Numbered from the stretch's first letter, positions 43,886 through 54,310 are shown. The stretch is 64,000 nt of DNA from Gaoshiqia sediminis (GCF_025907915.1 NZ_JAPAAF010000003.1:62001-126000); one strand, 5' to 3'. Made by a program: numbers and translations. Notes: generated by a model not told the origin, from the sequence alone.

Positions 43886-45916
43886 TTATTCAGCTAACGG
43901 ATCAAAAGTACCCGGATTACCGTAGTAATCATCCCATCCAATAGTCTGAAGCAAGTAAGGTGATTGTTTCATCACATTTTCTTTCAAACCAAGGAAGTAG
44001 TACTTGCTAAGGTAAGTAACCTCGAAGCGCGGACTTAATGGATCCAACTGGTCGTTCTCAATACGGGCCAGGTTGGTACCGTAGAAGTTGTCAAGTAATG
44101 CAATTTGAGCTTCAAAGTCTGCATCAGCGGCATTCGGGTTAACAGCAATTCCGGCACGGGTTACTAAGGTTTCATTGTAAATTGGGCTTAACGGGTTAAA
44201 CACATCGTAACTTAAACCCGATTTACTGGCTGTATAAATTTCAGGTTTAACTCCAAGGATGATACCGTGGTGACGTTTTCCGTTGAAAGGTTCAACACCT
44301 AAACGAGCGCAGGTATTGTTATTGATGGTAGCATCATCGTTCCAAAGCATCCATCGTCTCATGTCCTCAAAGCGTCTGCCTTCGTAAGCAAATTCAATCT
44401 GACGTTCATACAAGATTTCACGGAACAAACCATCGCGGTCCAAACCGGCAGGAATACCGTAGTTGCCGTCGGCGCCGGCAGGAATACCCACGCGGTTGCG
44501 GATAGCTTTCAACCCCTCATAACCTTCATTCAAATTGCCAATCCCTACCGCAGCTTCGGCCAGGTTAAGCACCACTTCTGCAAAACGCATTTCGATATAA
44601 GGAGTTGCAGAACGTGAAAATTTATCAGTAGCACTAAATTCAGCAGCCGGGTTTGTACGCTTACGAACATACACGCCTGTATTCACACGACCGGCATATT
44701 CAGCAAACCCTTGTCCCTCTTTCCCGGAAATAAACGACGCATCATCTTTAAACCATTGATAGCTCCATACCGTGTAGGCAGCGTCTTGTTTGTAAGGCCA
44801 AACAACACCATTGAAGGCAAAGGTACGATAGAAACGCGGATCGCGATCTTTGTAGAACTTCAATGGATCGTAAGTAAAGTCCGTACTTTCACCCGGACGT
44901 TTTCCGTCTTTCATCGGGAACAAGTCAACCATTTCGGCTGTAGCTCCGTAACCACCGTTACCTTGGGCTTCTTTCGGGCGGGCACTTTGTTCCCATCCAT
45001 TATTCTTTTTATACGAATCGGTCGTAACGGTATTGTGCAATACCGTAATAACTGCTTCGCTTGTTTTGGGAGTCACAAAAATCTTCTCCCACTTTTCAGC
45101 ACGGTTACCGGTGCCGTCAGCCAATCCAAAGCCATTGGCTTCGAGCAACTGTTTGGCAGCCAGGTTGGCATCGTAAGCAGCTTGCCAGCGTGCGCCATCA
45201 TCATTCCGATTGAACAATGGACTGGCATAAGTTAACAGCACGCGACCTTTCAGGGCAGCAGCAGCCCCCGAAGTAATACGTCCCCAGTTGGCATCGTTCC
45301 ATGAACCTGGCAAACCAGCAATAGCAAGATCAAGATCTTTTATGATTTGCTCAATACATTTTGCGGTTGAACTCCGCGGAACAGCCAGATCAGATTGAGT
45401 AATATCTCCTTCACCAAGAATAGCATTCTGTGCTGTCAGCACGATAGGAACACCACCATAGGTATTTACCAGCTTGGAATAGTGCCAAGCCCTCCAGAAA
45501 TAGACTTGTGCTTTCAGTGGAGTTTTTTCATCTTCTGTTAACGTCCCATTATCAATATTATCCAGGAACATATTGCATTCGCGGATAAAAGCGTACGGTC
45601 CAGAGGTACTTTTCGAAAAGAAATAGTCATTAACATTGCTTTTGGTAACTTCCGAAAGCTGTGTAAACTTCGATGAACCGACAAATTCTTCCGTCGATTT
45701 GCTGAAATCATCTGAACCACCGGTTGTACCGCCAGGCAATGACAAGTAGTAGATGTAATCGACTTTGGCCTGTGCTGTCTGTACATCGTTGTAGATTTCT
45801 TCGTTGAACCCGCTAAAGTCCTTCTTTTCTACCAGGAACTCATCGTCGCAGCCTGTAATCAGGGGCAACAACATCATTCCCCATAAACTTTTCTTAAAAA
45901 TATTTTTAAGTATCAT
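43886..45916 (-). CDS. susD-like: SusD/RagB-family surface glycan-binding lipoprotein
   Basis: A 676-residue outer membrane lipoprotein with signal and lipobox (MMLLPLITGC), and the SusD layout: NDVQTAQAKVDYIYYLS, QVYFWRAWHYSKLVNTYGGVP, GAAAALKGRVLLTYASPLFN and YIEMRFAEVVLNLAEAAVG, then the C-terminal RERQIEFAYEGRRFEDMRRW-type motif. It forms the lid of the SusC channel and captures oligosaccharides. It is 19 bp after the susC-like stop. The length is at the long end for the family, as often in pectin-related pairs. Confidence 0.95.
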   Translation of the reverse strand: MILKNIFKKSLWGMMLLPLITGCDDEFLVEKKDFSGFNEEIYNDVQTAQAKVDYIYYLSLPGGTTGGSDDFSKSTEEFVGSSKFTQLSEVTKSNVNDYFFSKSTSGPYAFIRECNMFLDNIDNGTLTEDEKTPLKAQVYFWRAWHYSKLVNTYGGVPIVLTAQNAILGEGDITQSDLAVPRSSTAKCIEQIIKDLDLAIAGLPGSWNDANWGRITSGAAAALKGRVLLTYASPLFNRNDDGARWQAAYDANLAAKQLLEANGFGLADGTGNRAEKWEKIFVTPKTSEAVITVLHNTVTTDSYKKNNGWEQSARPKEAQGNGGYGATAEMVDLFPMKDGKRPGESTDFTYDPLKFYKDRDPRFYRTFAFNGVVWPYKQDAAYTVWSYQWFKDDASFISGKEGQGFAEYAGRVNTGVYVRKRTNPAAEFSATDKFSRSATPYIEMRFAEVVLNLAEAAVGIGNLNEGYEGLKAIRNRVGIPAGADGNYGIPAGLDRDGLFREILYERQIEFAYEGRRFEDMRRWMLWNDDATINNNTCARLGVEPFNGKRHHGIILGVKPEIYTASKSGLSYDVFNPLSPIYNETLVTRAGIAVNPNAADADFEAQIALLDNFYGTNLARIENDQLDPLSPRFEVTYLSKYYFLGLKENVMKQSPYLLQTIGWDDYYGNPGTFDPLAE

Positions 45917-45935
45917 AGCAATATTCTGTTATTGG

Positions 45936-48900
45936 TTAAAATGAAAGGTTTACACCCAAAGTTACCGAACGCAGCGTTGGATAAGCACCGTAGTTGCTGA
46001 AGGTGTCCATAAATTTCTCCGGGTATGGGTTATGGAAGCTGATCAGGTTCATACCGGTCAGGCTAAAACGGCAGCCATCGATGTTCAGTTTGTTCAACAA
46101 GCTTTTTGGTAAGTTGTAGCCCAACGTTACATTTCTCAGATGCATATTGAACGAATCGATTTGCCAGAAGTTGGAAGTTACGCTGTTGAATGTGCTTTGG
46201 TACATGTTCGGATATTTACCGTCCACGTTTCCGGTTCCGGGAATCTCAGCACCATCGGCATCCAAAACCGGCAGGGAGAACATGTCGTTCCAGAACACAG
46301 GAACGTTGGTATAGTCAGCACGTTTTTCATTTACATATTTGGCTGTTCCTGGTAATTCGGAGAATCCGCCCCATGAAGCTGCAATTTGTGCAGTCAGGCT
46401 CAGGCCTTTCCAGTTACCGCCAAAGTTCAGCGAAAATCCGTATGGATTACCCGATTTTTTCGACAGCTGAATCATATCTTTATCATCAATGATTCCGTCA
46501 GGTCCGGCATAAGAACCGTCTTCGTTCTGTTCTCCCCGAACATCGCGGTAATACAACATACCCGGTTTCAAGTTATCCACATTGTTGTTAAATACACTTG
46601 TAATATTGTAGTCAGCGACATACGCGTCGATGTCGGCCTGTGTGCGGAACATGCCCAGACAGTCGTATCCCCATTTACCCCGGTCAACCGGCCCGTCAGG
46701 ATATTGATCATTATAACCAATGATGGCTGGCCAGTCTTTTTTCCGGTAGCGGGTATCACTCCAACCGGTATTCAGTTTCACAAAATAGCTGGCATCCGAG
46801 CCGATTTTATCTTTCCAACCTACAGAAATTTCAATCCCGTAAGCATCAATGGCGTCATAGTTTTCGGCAGCCAGGTTACCACCAACAGTTACCGGAACCA
46901 ATGCATCACGTTGTGTCAGCATTTCCGTGTTGCGGTCAAAGTAACCGTCGATACTGAACGACAATTTGTTATCCAGGTACTTACTGTCGATACCCAGGTT
47001 ATATTTGGTACTTTTGTCCCAAGTGGCATTGTAGTTGGGAGCAGCTTCCATTTTGAGGCCCCAGCCGATGTTGGAAGAAGTACTGGTTCCAAATACAGCG
47101 CCTTTATTATTTTGGTAAGTATAACGCTGTCTCCATAACCAAGCCTTGGTATTATCTTTACCCAGGAACCCAATAGAACCACGAATTTTCAGGAAGTCAA
47201 TCCAGCTAACCCCTTCAAAGAAATTTTCTTCGGAAATTACCCAGCCAGCAGAGAATGACGGGAATGTTCCCCAGTAGTTTACCGGCGCAAATTTGGTAGA
47301 AGCATCCGAGCGGATCAGGAACTCGAACAAATACTTATCGGCATATGAGTAGTTAAAACGACCGATATATGACATCAAACCGGATTCAGTACGGGTGGTT
47401 TGTCCATCGGGAGACCCGGTTGCTGTATTGGATTGTCCGTTTGTAAATGATAACACATCATCTTTGTAGTAGCGAACAGTTTCGGTTTCGGCTTCCGATT
47501 TTTCCCAGGAATACAGGGCGCTGATATTGTGCTTGCCGAAAGAGCGTTCATAAATCGCGTACAGGTTCAACTGGTAACTGTCGGAACGAACACCGTCGCG
47601 CAACAAGCGATTACCGTTTTTAACCGTGTAAGTTTTGGCCGAACCGGCAATGTCGCCTTCATACAAGTGACGACCGGAACCTGAACGTTCGGTAAAATAG
47701 TAAGCCGTATATTGAGAACCGTTCTGATTGTATAGATTGGTGCTAATCCCTTTTGAATAGGCCATTTTCAGCTTCAAGCCTTTCAGCGCTTTGCTCCAAC
47801 CAAAATCGTATTCAACCGTTGTATTCAACCGCATATTGGTTGGTTTGTTGTGCTTGGTGTCGCCCAGGCGCTCAATCTCAAAGAAGTTGTAACGGATAAT
47901 ATCATTGTCCGTTCTGTTGTTTAACGGGCCATAACGCATGGTCGGCAATTGCTCCCCCGTAGGCATTCCATTTTCATCATAAACGTTAACATAAGCAGGA
48001 ACGTAATAGGGAGTTGTCAACAGTGTGCTGTAGTCATTTTCGTCAACCTCACCACCAATTTTGTTGAAGGTTTGCTTTTTTTCACCATAATCACCCGAAA
48101 CCTGCAAAGCCACCTTCAGGTTCGAAGACACCTTAATGTCGGCGCCAGCACGGTAGTTCCAGCGTTCATAGTCCAGTGAGCTCAGGTTACCATCCTGGGT
48201 GAAGTAAGAAATACCGGCAAAATAAGTTGCATTTTTCGAACCTCCGCTCAGGTTTACGTTATGCTTCATACTTCCGCTTGAAGTCCATGCATCTTCCAGC
48301 CAGTCATAATTCAAGTCTCTCATGGTCTCCAACTCATCAGCCTGGAAAAAGTCGTATGTTGGATTGGATGTTTTGTTTTTTCCGCTGGGGCCCATGTAGC
48401 GGTTGTAGAAAACACCGTAATCGTAAGCGCTCAACATTTTTGCACGCGAAGTTTCGTCGTTGAAGGTAAATTGGCTGCTCACCGAAATTCTTGGCGCGCC
48501 TTCTTTACCTCTTTTGGTTTTCACCAGTACAGCACCTTGCGATGAACGGGCACCGTAAATAGCCGCTGCAGCATCCTTCAGAACCGAAATACTTTCAATT
48601 TCGTTCGGGTCCAGGTTGTTAAATGCAGTTTCGTCGGCCACGAAATCATCGATCACGTAAATCGGGCTGGTTGTACCGCCATCTTTTGAAAGAGTAAACG
48701 GGCTACGGATAGTTAAGGTCGCTGCTACCCCCGGACGGGTTTGACCACCACTTACGTTAAGGCCGGTCACTGTCCCCTGAAGGGCAGCTCCCAGGTTACC
48801 CACCGGAAGATCTGTAATTTCCTGCGGATTTACGGTTGAAACAGCGCCGGTCACGTTTTTCATTTTTTGGGTACCATAACCAACAATCACCACTTCGTCC

Positions 48901-49535
48901 ACTTCTTCGAATGCCGATTCGAGGGTGACCGAAATGTTGGTTTTACCGGCAACGGGTACTTGCTGCGATTTCATGCCCACAAACGAGAAACTCAGGATCG
49001 CGTTGCTGTCCACATTGGTGAGGGTGTAATTCCCGTTCACATCAGTGATGGTGCCGGTTTGGGTACCGTCAATCACCACGGTAACACCAGGCATGGACTG
49101 GCCGGCTTCGTCAGTTACCTTACCGGTTACAGTAATCCGTTGTTGCTGGATACGGGTCGCTTCTTTGGCTTGGTCAGCCGTCAGCAAAATCATTTTATCG
49201 TTGAAAATTTTGTACGAAATGTTTTGCTTGGCAAACATTTCCTGAAGAAGTTCATCGATGGTTCCGTTTTCCACATTCACACTTACACGGCGGCTTACAT
49301 CCACCTGCTCATCCTGAAAAAAGAACCGGAATTCGCTTGATTCTTCAATTTCCTTCAGCACATCAATAATCTGCCGATTATTCAGATCGAAGGAAAACTT
49401 AGTTGCCTGCGAGTAAACCGATGCGGAAACCTGCATCAGTCCTAAAAACAGGATCACAATTGTCAGTTTCATTTTGAATAATAATTTACGCAGCATCCCT
49501 TGCGGAGGGAAGGCCGCACTTTCACATTTTTTCAT
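45936..49535 (-). CDS. susC-like: SusC/RagA-family TonB-dependent transporter with STN domain
   Basis: A 1,199-residue outer membrane importer. After the signal peptide (LTIVILFLGLMQVSASVYSQ) comes an STN domain (FSFDLNNRQIIDVLKEIEES, then DELLQEMFAKQNISYK), a carboxypeptidase-D-like domain (VTGKVTDEAGQSMPGVTVVI), a plug (EVVIVGYGTQKMKNVTGAVS, the TonB-box-like region) and a 22-strand barrel ending VTLGVNLSF. The STN domain interacts with FecR-type anti-sigma factors, which agrees with the sigma and FecR genes directly upstream. The ATG at 49535 (MKKCESAAF) is preferred over 49583. Confidence 0.95.
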   Translation of the reverse strand: MKKCESAAFPPQGMLRKLLFKMKLTIVILFLGLMQVSASVYSQATKFSFDLNNRQIIDVLKEIEESSEFRFFFQDEQVDVSRRVSVNVENGTIDELLQEMFAKQNISYKIFNDKMILLTADQAKEATRIQQQRITVTGKVTDEAGQSMPGVTVVIDGTQTGTITDVNGNYTLTNVDSNAILSFSFVGMKSQQVPVAGKTNISVTLESAFEEVDEVVIVGYGTQKMKNVTGAVSTVNPQEITDLPVGNLGAALQGTVTGLNVSGGQTRPGVAATLTIRSPFTLSKDGGTTSPIYVIDDFVADETAFNNLDPNEIESISVLKDAAAAIYGARSSQGAVLVKTKRGKEGAPRISVSSQFTFNDETSRAKMLSAYDYGVFYNRYMGPSGKNKTSNPTYDFFQADELETMRDLNYDWLEDAWTSSGSMKHNVNLSGGSKNATYFAGISYFTQDGNLSSLDYERWNYRAGADIKVSSNLKVALQVSGDYGEKKQTFNKIGGEVDENDYSTLLTTPYYVPAYVNVYDENGMPTGEQLPTMRYGPLNNRTDNDIIRYNFFEIERLGDTKHNKPTNMRLNTTVEYDFGWSKALKGLKLKMAYSKGISTNLYNQNGSQYTAYYFTERSGSGRHLYEGDIAGSAKTYTVKNGNRLLRDGVRSDSYQLNLYAIYERSFGKHNISALYSWEKSEAETETVRYYKDDVLSFTNGQSNTATGSPDGQTTRTESGLMSYIGRFNYSYADKYLFEFLIRSDASTKFAPVNYWGTFPSFSAGWVISEENFFEGVSWIDFLKIRGSIGFLGKDNTKAWLWRQRYTYQNNKGAVFGTSTSSNIGWGLKMEAAPNYNATWDKSTKYNLGIDSKYLDNKLSFSIDGYFDRNTEMLTQRDALVPVTVGGNLAAENYDAIDAYGIEISVGWKDKIGSDASYFVKLNTGWSDTRYRKKDWPAIIGYNDQYPDGPVDRGKWGYDCLGMFRTQADIDAYVADYNITSVFNNNVDNLKPGMLYYRDVRGEQNEDGSYAGPDGIIDDKDMIQLSKKSGNPYGFSLNFGGNWKGLSLTAQIAASWGGFSELPGTAKYVNEKRADYTNVPVFWNDMFSLPVLDADGAEIPGTGNVDGKYPNMYQSTFNSVTSNFWQIDSFNMHLRNVTLGYNLPKSLLNKLNIDGCRFSLTGMNLISFHNPYPEKFMDTFSNYGAYPTLRSVTLGVNLSF

Positions 49536-49666
49536 AAATTCGTATGATTTTAGTTTATAAATGGTGTTACAGCACCGTTTCATTAAATTCTTTCAGCCGG
49601 TTAAATGTTACAGCATTTGCCGGCTTTTTTGTTCTGTCTGTACGTTTCACTCTTTTTTTATGACTT

Positions 49667-50686
49667 TCATAGCTTTTTAAAGATTTTGATAGTTTGGTCT
49701 GTTATTTCATACCTGATTGGTAAAGTATGCTGAATAATTTCCAGGATTTCCAGAATCGTTTCATTTTTGATGGTACCGGAATAGTGGTACTTCAAAATAT
49801 CTTTATCCTCCACCAGGATGTCAACCCCATACCGGCGTTCAAGCAACACGATCAGGTCGCCCAAGCCCATGCGGATGAACTCCAGCCGGTTTTCTTTCCA
49901 GGAGGTGTAAAGTTTGGTGTCCACTTTTTTTACATTCACTGATTTCTGCTCCAGGTTGTACACCAGTTGTTCGCCCGGGTTCAGCAGTATTTCACTGCTC
50001 AGGCGAAGATTCCCGGTTGAAACAATCCGGACCGCTCCTTTTTCCAGGGTGGTGGCAACAGTATTTTCGGAACTATACGCTTTTACATTAAATTCGGTGC
50101 CCAGCACCCGAACATCATAAGTGCCAGTATGGACGGTAAACGGCTTCTTCTCGTTCCGGGCAACCCGGAACCAAGCTTCGCCATCAAGAATTACCTCACG
50201 CTGATTAGCCTGTTGATCAAAGGCATATTTCATTTCTGAACCAGCATTCAGAAACACTTCGGTTTGATCGGGAAGAATTATTTTTGAAATCGATCCATGA
50301 GGAGCTGAAGCTGTAATGTAAGCCGGAGTTTGATCGGTTGCCTGATAAAATAAAATCCCTCCGATAAAAATGCCGATGACCAAAACGGCGGCCAATTGAG
50401 CAACTCGGTTCCAGTTTACACCTGTTATCCTTTTTGTCTCTTTTTCTGTTTGTTGGGTATTGGCAATAAATTTTGCCCATTCTTTTTCTGTTTCAGCCTG
50501 TTGCGAAGCATCGCGCAGAGCCACTTCCCATAAATCCTTTACCTCGGCAAAGTAACGGGCATTGGCTTCCGACCTGCCCATCCAGTCTGCCAGCTCTTGC
50601 ATGCCGTGCTCATCCAACTCCCCGTCCAGATAGGCTATGATTTTTAATTTTATTGATTTTGTCGCTTCCATACTTTTGCTTTCCAT
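49667..50686 (-). CDS. FecR-family anti-sigma factor
   Basis: A 339-residue inner membrane protein with an N-terminal cytoplasmic sigma-binding part (IIAYLDGELDEHGMQELADW), one membrane helix (VAQLAAVLVIGIFIGGILFY, about residues 93-112) and the periplasmic FecR domain (GSISKIILPDQTEVFLNAGS, VLGTEFNVKAYS) plus a C-terminal STN-like part (GLGDLIVLLERRYGVDILVE). It holds or activates the ECF sigma factor, depending on signalling from SusC. The ATG at 50671 is an alternative start. Confidence 0.93.
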   Translation of the reverse strand: MESKSMEATKSIKLKIIAYLDGELDEHGMQELADWMGRSEANARYFAEVKDLWEVALRDASQQAETEKEWAKFIANTQQTEKETKRITGVNWNRVAQLAAVLVIGIFIGGILFYQATDQTPAYITASAPHGSISKIILPDQTEVFLNAGSEMKYAFDQQANQREVILDGEAWFRVARNEKKPFTVHTGTYDVRVLGTEFNVKAYSSENTVATTLEKGAVRIVSTGNLRLSSEILLNPGEQLVYNLEQKSVNVKKVDTKLYTSWKENRLEFIRMGLGDLIVLLERRYGVDILVEDKDILKYHYSGTIKNETILEILEIIQHTLPIRYEITDQTIKIFKKL

Positions 50687-50735
50687 TGCGAAGACACTTC
50701 ACTTGCACCTTACCCTACCACCAGAATTATTTTTT

Positions 50736-51332
50736 TTAGAAATTTTTGAAAAGAAACAAAATCAGCACACTCATATACTCGGTCAGTTCGGAACGAAGTA
50801 CCCGCATGGCTTTAGCAATATACTTTTCTACCATCTTCACTGAAATCCCCATGTGCTCAGCAATTTCCCGGTTGCGAAGATCTTTTTGACGGCTAAGCAC
50901 GAACACTTCGCGACATTTCTCTGGCAATGCACTTACTACTTCCCTGATTTTTTTATCCAATTCCAATTCCAGCAGACTATGGAACGGATTATTAAAATCG
51001 GTATAAACTTTCCTCTCTTGGGCATCAATTTGTCCAACAAGCCGGTCGTGTACCGATTGCCTAATATTCATGTGGCGGAAGTGGTTGAGCGATCGATTGC
51101 GCACTGCCTGAAAAAGATAAGCTTTAGGAGAAGCTTCAATAGTTAAGGTTTCGGATTTTTCCCATAGATTCATGAAAGCATCCTGCACAATGTCCTGTGC
51201 TGTTTCCATGTCGCCGGTAAATTTGCAGGCAAATAGCGTCAACCGTCCATGGTATTGGAAAAATAATTCCCGGTACGCCTCCAGGTCGCGCCTCTTTAAA
51301 CCGATTGCTATGTGCTTGCTGTTTCCGAGCAT
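50736..51332 (-). CDS. ECF-type RNA polymerase sigma factor
   Basis: A 198-residue sigma-70-type factor of the extracytoplasmic function group. Region 2 holds YHGRLTLFACKFTGDMETAQDIVQDAFMNLWE and region 4 EKCREVFVLSRQKDLRNREIAEHMGISVKMVEKYIAKAMRVLR-type segments. With the FecR gene 49 bp downstream it makes the usual sigma/anti-sigma pair of Bacteroidota glycan loci, activating the SusC/SusD operon. The C-terminus ends in an unusual hydrophobic tail (YMSVLILFLFKNF) of unknown significance. Confidence 0.94.
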   Translation of the reverse strand: MLGNSKHIAIGLKRRDLEAYRELFFQYHGRLTLFACKFTGDMETAQDIVQDAFMNLWEKSETLTIEASPKAYLFQAVRNRSLNHFRHMNIRQSVHDRLVGQIDAQERKVYTDFNNPFHSLLELELDKKIREVVSALPEKCREVFVLSRQKDLRNREIAEHMGISVKMVEKYIAKAMRVLRSELTEYMSVLILFLFKNF

Positions 51333-51446
51333 GTTCCTATTTTAACACTTTAAACTGAAAACTCTCTTGTACCAAGTCTTCCTTGATACGGTCAACCATG
51401 AAAGACATCTATTAAAATTAGCATTGCCAAGATTTACACCGTCCAA

Positions 51447-51530
51447 ATGTAATCGTTTACATTCACATATCAAACTAGGCACAAAACTTTTAACACAATC
51501 TGTTTTCGTTGATCATGTAATCGTTTTTAA
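51447..51530. promoter_or_regulatory. Candidate LacI-type operator and second partial copy
   Basis: ATGTAATCGTTTACAT (51447-51462) is a 16-bp near-palindrome (14 of 16 positions) with a central CG, the form of LacI-family sites. ATGTAATCGTTT recurs at 51515-51526 in the same direction. Both lie upstream of the ECF sigma gene, in a 290-bp gap with no gene. No LacI-type protein is encoded in this window. Confidence 0.4.
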
Positions 51531-51622
51531 CACAATTGCTTTACAATTTTCGGAAGTCGGAAGTATGCTTCTAAAACACATTTCTCATCCGGTAAATCAA
51601 GATGGTAACAGACTATGAGATT

Positions 51623-53206
51623 TTAATGCCCGTTGAAAAGAACATACAGTCCGATCATAACCACAATCAGGGCAGCCCACAGCCACAAAACTTTTCGGTC
51701 GGGTCGGCCAAGGTCGCCATAGTCGAAATGGGGCCGGGCTTCGACCTCTTTTTCAGAAAGTGAGATCAGAAAAGTAAGCACAGCCAGAAAAACAAAGATG
51801 AAAAAAGAAAGAAGCAGAAAATGGGGCCAGAAGGTATATTGCTCTTTCGGGAATATCCAGAGATAGAAAATCCCGGTGCCAATACTGATGATTGTTCCAA
51901 CCGATAAGGTGAAATTGACCGCCCGGGTAGTGGTGCGTTTCCACAAAACGCCGAACAGGAACACCACAGCCATAGGCGGAGCTATGAAACCCAATATTGC
52001 CTGAAAGATATCGAATAGGTTCAACCCTTTGATGCTGTCGATAGCCAGGGTGAGCACAATGGAAATAGCAGCGCCCAACACGGTGACAATCCGGCCAATC
52101 GTAATGATTTGTTTTTGGGTAGCATCGGGTTTATGCTTTTTCACATAAATGTCCATGGTAAAAACAGTGCTCAGCGAGTTGAGCGCCGAGTCGATGGTGC
52201 TCACCAGCGCGGCAATCAGCACGGCCATCACCATCCCGATCATTCCGGAAGGAAGCAAACGCGTTACCATGGTCATGTAAGCTTCGTCGGGATTTGAAAG
52301 GTTCGGGAACAACACAAAGCAGGTGATCCCGGGAATGATGAACAAGGCCACATCCAAAATTTTGAGCCAACCGGTAAAGTTAGCGCCCAGCTGACCTTGC
52401 TTCAGGTTTTTGGCTCCCAGCACCGATTGAACCATCGACTGGTCGGTACACCAAAACCAGACCCCCATTACCGGGTAGCCCAGGATGATGGCCAGCCACG
52501 GATAGTTCGGATCATCAGCCGGGAGCAATAAGTTCCAGTAATGCGAAGGGGTATTTTCGAAAATGGCCATAGGCCCTCCGGCTTTTACAACTCCAACAAC
52601 CGTGAGTATCAATGAAACAGCAATCAACAATCCCATCTGGAACACATTGGTGTAGGCAATGGCTTTCAACCCGCCGGCAATGGTAAAGAAAGCAGCAATC
52701 ATCACCAGAATGATGACTGATATCCACAGCGGCAAATTAAGAATCTGCCCCACCAGGATGCCGCCGGCAAACAAGGTTAAAGCCAGCCACGAAATCAGAA
52801 TGGTGATCAGCGTGTACCAGGCCAGGATATTGCGGGTGGATTGCCCAAAGCGTTTGCCCATAAACTCGGGCAACGTTTGAACATGCGCCCCCAGGTAACG
52901 CGGGGCAAACACCATGGCCAGCAAAAAGATAAACACAAAAGCATACCAGCCGAAGTTTCCGGCCACCACACCGGTCGTGTATCCAATACTGGCAGAGGCA
53001 ATCAGCATGGAGGGCCCCACGTTGGTTCCCCACATGGTTAGCCCGATGCTTGACCAGCCCAGTGAGTGACCGGCCAAAAACAGGTTTTCGCCTTCCTCGC
53101 GTTTTTTAATAAAGCTGACCCAGTAGCCAATGCCAATGAGTACCACCAGATAAATGACAACGACAATAAAATCGATGGGTTGTAAAAAACTATTGATGCT
53201 CTCCAT
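51623..53206 (-). CDS. Sodium:solute symporter (SSS/SGLT-type)
   Basis: A 527-residue inner membrane transporter with about 14 hydrophobic segments. The N-terminus IDFIVVVIYLVVLIGIGYWV is followed by the typical FLAGHSLGWSSIGLTMWGTNVGPSMLIASA, and later GGLKAIAYTNVFQMGLLIAV and AALVSTIDSALNSLSTVFTMDIY, the SSS sodium-site region. It probably imports a monosaccharide or disaccharide freed by the locus's hydrolases. It is 42 bp downstream of the Gfo/Idh/MocA gene and likely in one operon with it. Confidence 0.92.
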   Translation of the reverse strand: MESINSFLQPIDFIVVVIYLVVLIGIGYWVSFIKKREEGENLFLAGHSLGWSSIGLTMWGTNVGPSMLIASASIGYTTGVVAGNFGWYAFVFIFLLAMVFAPRYLGAHVQTLPEFMGKRFGQSTRNILAWYTLITILISWLALTLFAGGILVGQILNLPLWISVIILVMIAAFFTIAGGLKAIAYTNVFQMGLLIAVSLILTVVGVVKAGGPMAIFENTPSHYWNLLLPADDPNYPWLAIILGYPVMGVWFWCTDQSMVQSVLGAKNLKQGQLGANFTGWLKILDVALFIIPGITCFVLFPNLSNPDEAYMTMVTRLLPSGMIGMVMAVLIAALVSTIDSALNSLSTVFTMDIYVKKHKPDATQKQIITIGRIVTVLGAAISIVLTLAIDSIKGLNLFDIFQAILGFIAPPMAVVFLFGVLWKRTTTRAVNFTLSVGTIISIGTGIFYLWIFPKEQYTFWPHFLLLSFFIFVFLAVLTFLISLSEKEVEARPHFDYGDLGRPDRKVLWLWAALIVVMIGLYVLFNGH

Positions 53207-53248
53207 GTTGTTTGTTTAGAATGATTAGTCAGGTTTATAGTTTGAGTT

Positions 53249-54310
53249 TTAAAACGAAATGTCTTTCAGTAAATCTTTGATTTTTACCGGTAAGCCGGTT
53301 TTCAATGAAAGTTGCATGGCCTTCAGCACTGCAATGGTGCCGATGCCTTCTTTCAGGTCGGGATATGCCGTTTGGCCGCTTTCCAAACAATCGGCAAAAT
53401 ATTCGAGGTAATTCTGGTACTCGCCGGCGTGGTGCGATTTCCCTTCGAAACGGAAATAATATTTCAGCTTATCTTCGAAAGTGATTAGTTTTTCCTCACC
53501 GGTTTTATCGGTGATGGCATAGCGAAGGTCCATGTAGTCGGCCTGGCTGCACCCTTCTGTACCGCGGAGAATACAGGTCATCTCGCTTTCGCGGCTGGTG
53601 GGCTGGATGGGACACGAATACGTTCCGCTCACGCGGGCAATGCGCCCGTCGGCAGCCTTAAAGATAACGTGCATGGTATCTTCATTTTTCAACCCGCCAC
53701 CTGCCCCGTTGGGGCTCAACATGCCGTAGCCCATTACTTCATCCAGGTCGGGCAGGTACCAGCGCACCAGGTCAACCGGATGACTCAATCCGCCAAATAA
53801 CCACATAAAACTTTCCTGCAACGACCAGCGTTTGCCCAAAAACCAACGGTGGTCAGCATTATACTGGGCTTCAACCGTAACCAAGGCACCAATCTCTCCT
53901 TTTTCAAAATCGGCCCGCTGACGTTTCATGGGTTCAAAAAAACGGGAGCTTTGTCCTACAAATACCTTTTTGCCCGTTTGTTCCGAAACCGCCAGCAATT
54001 CGGCAGCCTCATCCAGCGAATCGAGCAACGGCTTGGTGCAAACCACATGTTTGCCATGCTGCAAGGCCATTTTAATGTGGGTAGCATGAAGGTGGTCGGG
54101 CGTATAAATGCCAATGACATCAATCTCCGGATCATCTATCATGTCCTGATATTCAGTTGTATAAAGTTGGAAATCGAACTCTTTTGCCCGTTGTTTGCAA
54201 AGATCCTCATTCCTGTCGCAAATCGTACGCAACTCCCATTTTTCACTCTTCAGGGCTGCCGACATAGTGCTACGCCCTTCTCCCAATCCTAAAATTCCTA
54301 ATCGAAGCAT
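53249..54310 (-). CDS. Gfo/Idh/MocA-family oxidoreductase
   Basis: A 353-residue NAD(P)-dependent cytoplasmic dehydrogenase-type protein. The Rossmann fold starts LRLGILGLGEGRSTMSAALK, with DVIGIYTPDHLHATHIKMALQHGKHVVCTKPL giving the EKP-type catalytic lysine segment (here TKPL), and a C-terminal alpha/beta domain with GLSHPVDLVRWYLPD. It should oxidise or epimerise a sugar taken up by the adjacent symporter. Glycine motif GLGEGR lacks the third glycine of the usual GxGxxG. A heptamer array runs up to its ATG. Confidence 0.87.
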   Translation of the reverse strand: MLRLGILGLGEGRSTMSAALKSEKWELRTICDRNEDLCKQRAKEFDFQLYTTEYQDMIDDPEIDVIGIYTPDHLHATHIKMALQHGKHVVCTKPLLDSLDEAAELLAVSEQTGKKVFVGQSSRFFEPMKRQRADFEKGEIGALVTVEAQYNADHRWFLGKRWSLQESFMWLFGGLSHPVDLVRWYLPDLDEVMGYGMLSPNGAGGGLKNEDTMHVIFKAADGRIARVSGTYSCPIQPTSRESEMTCILRGTEGCSQADYMDLRYAITDKTGEEKLITFEDKLKYYFRFEGKSHHAGEYQNYLEYFADCLESGQTAYPDLKEGIGTIAVLKAMQLSLKTGLPVKIKDLLKDISF

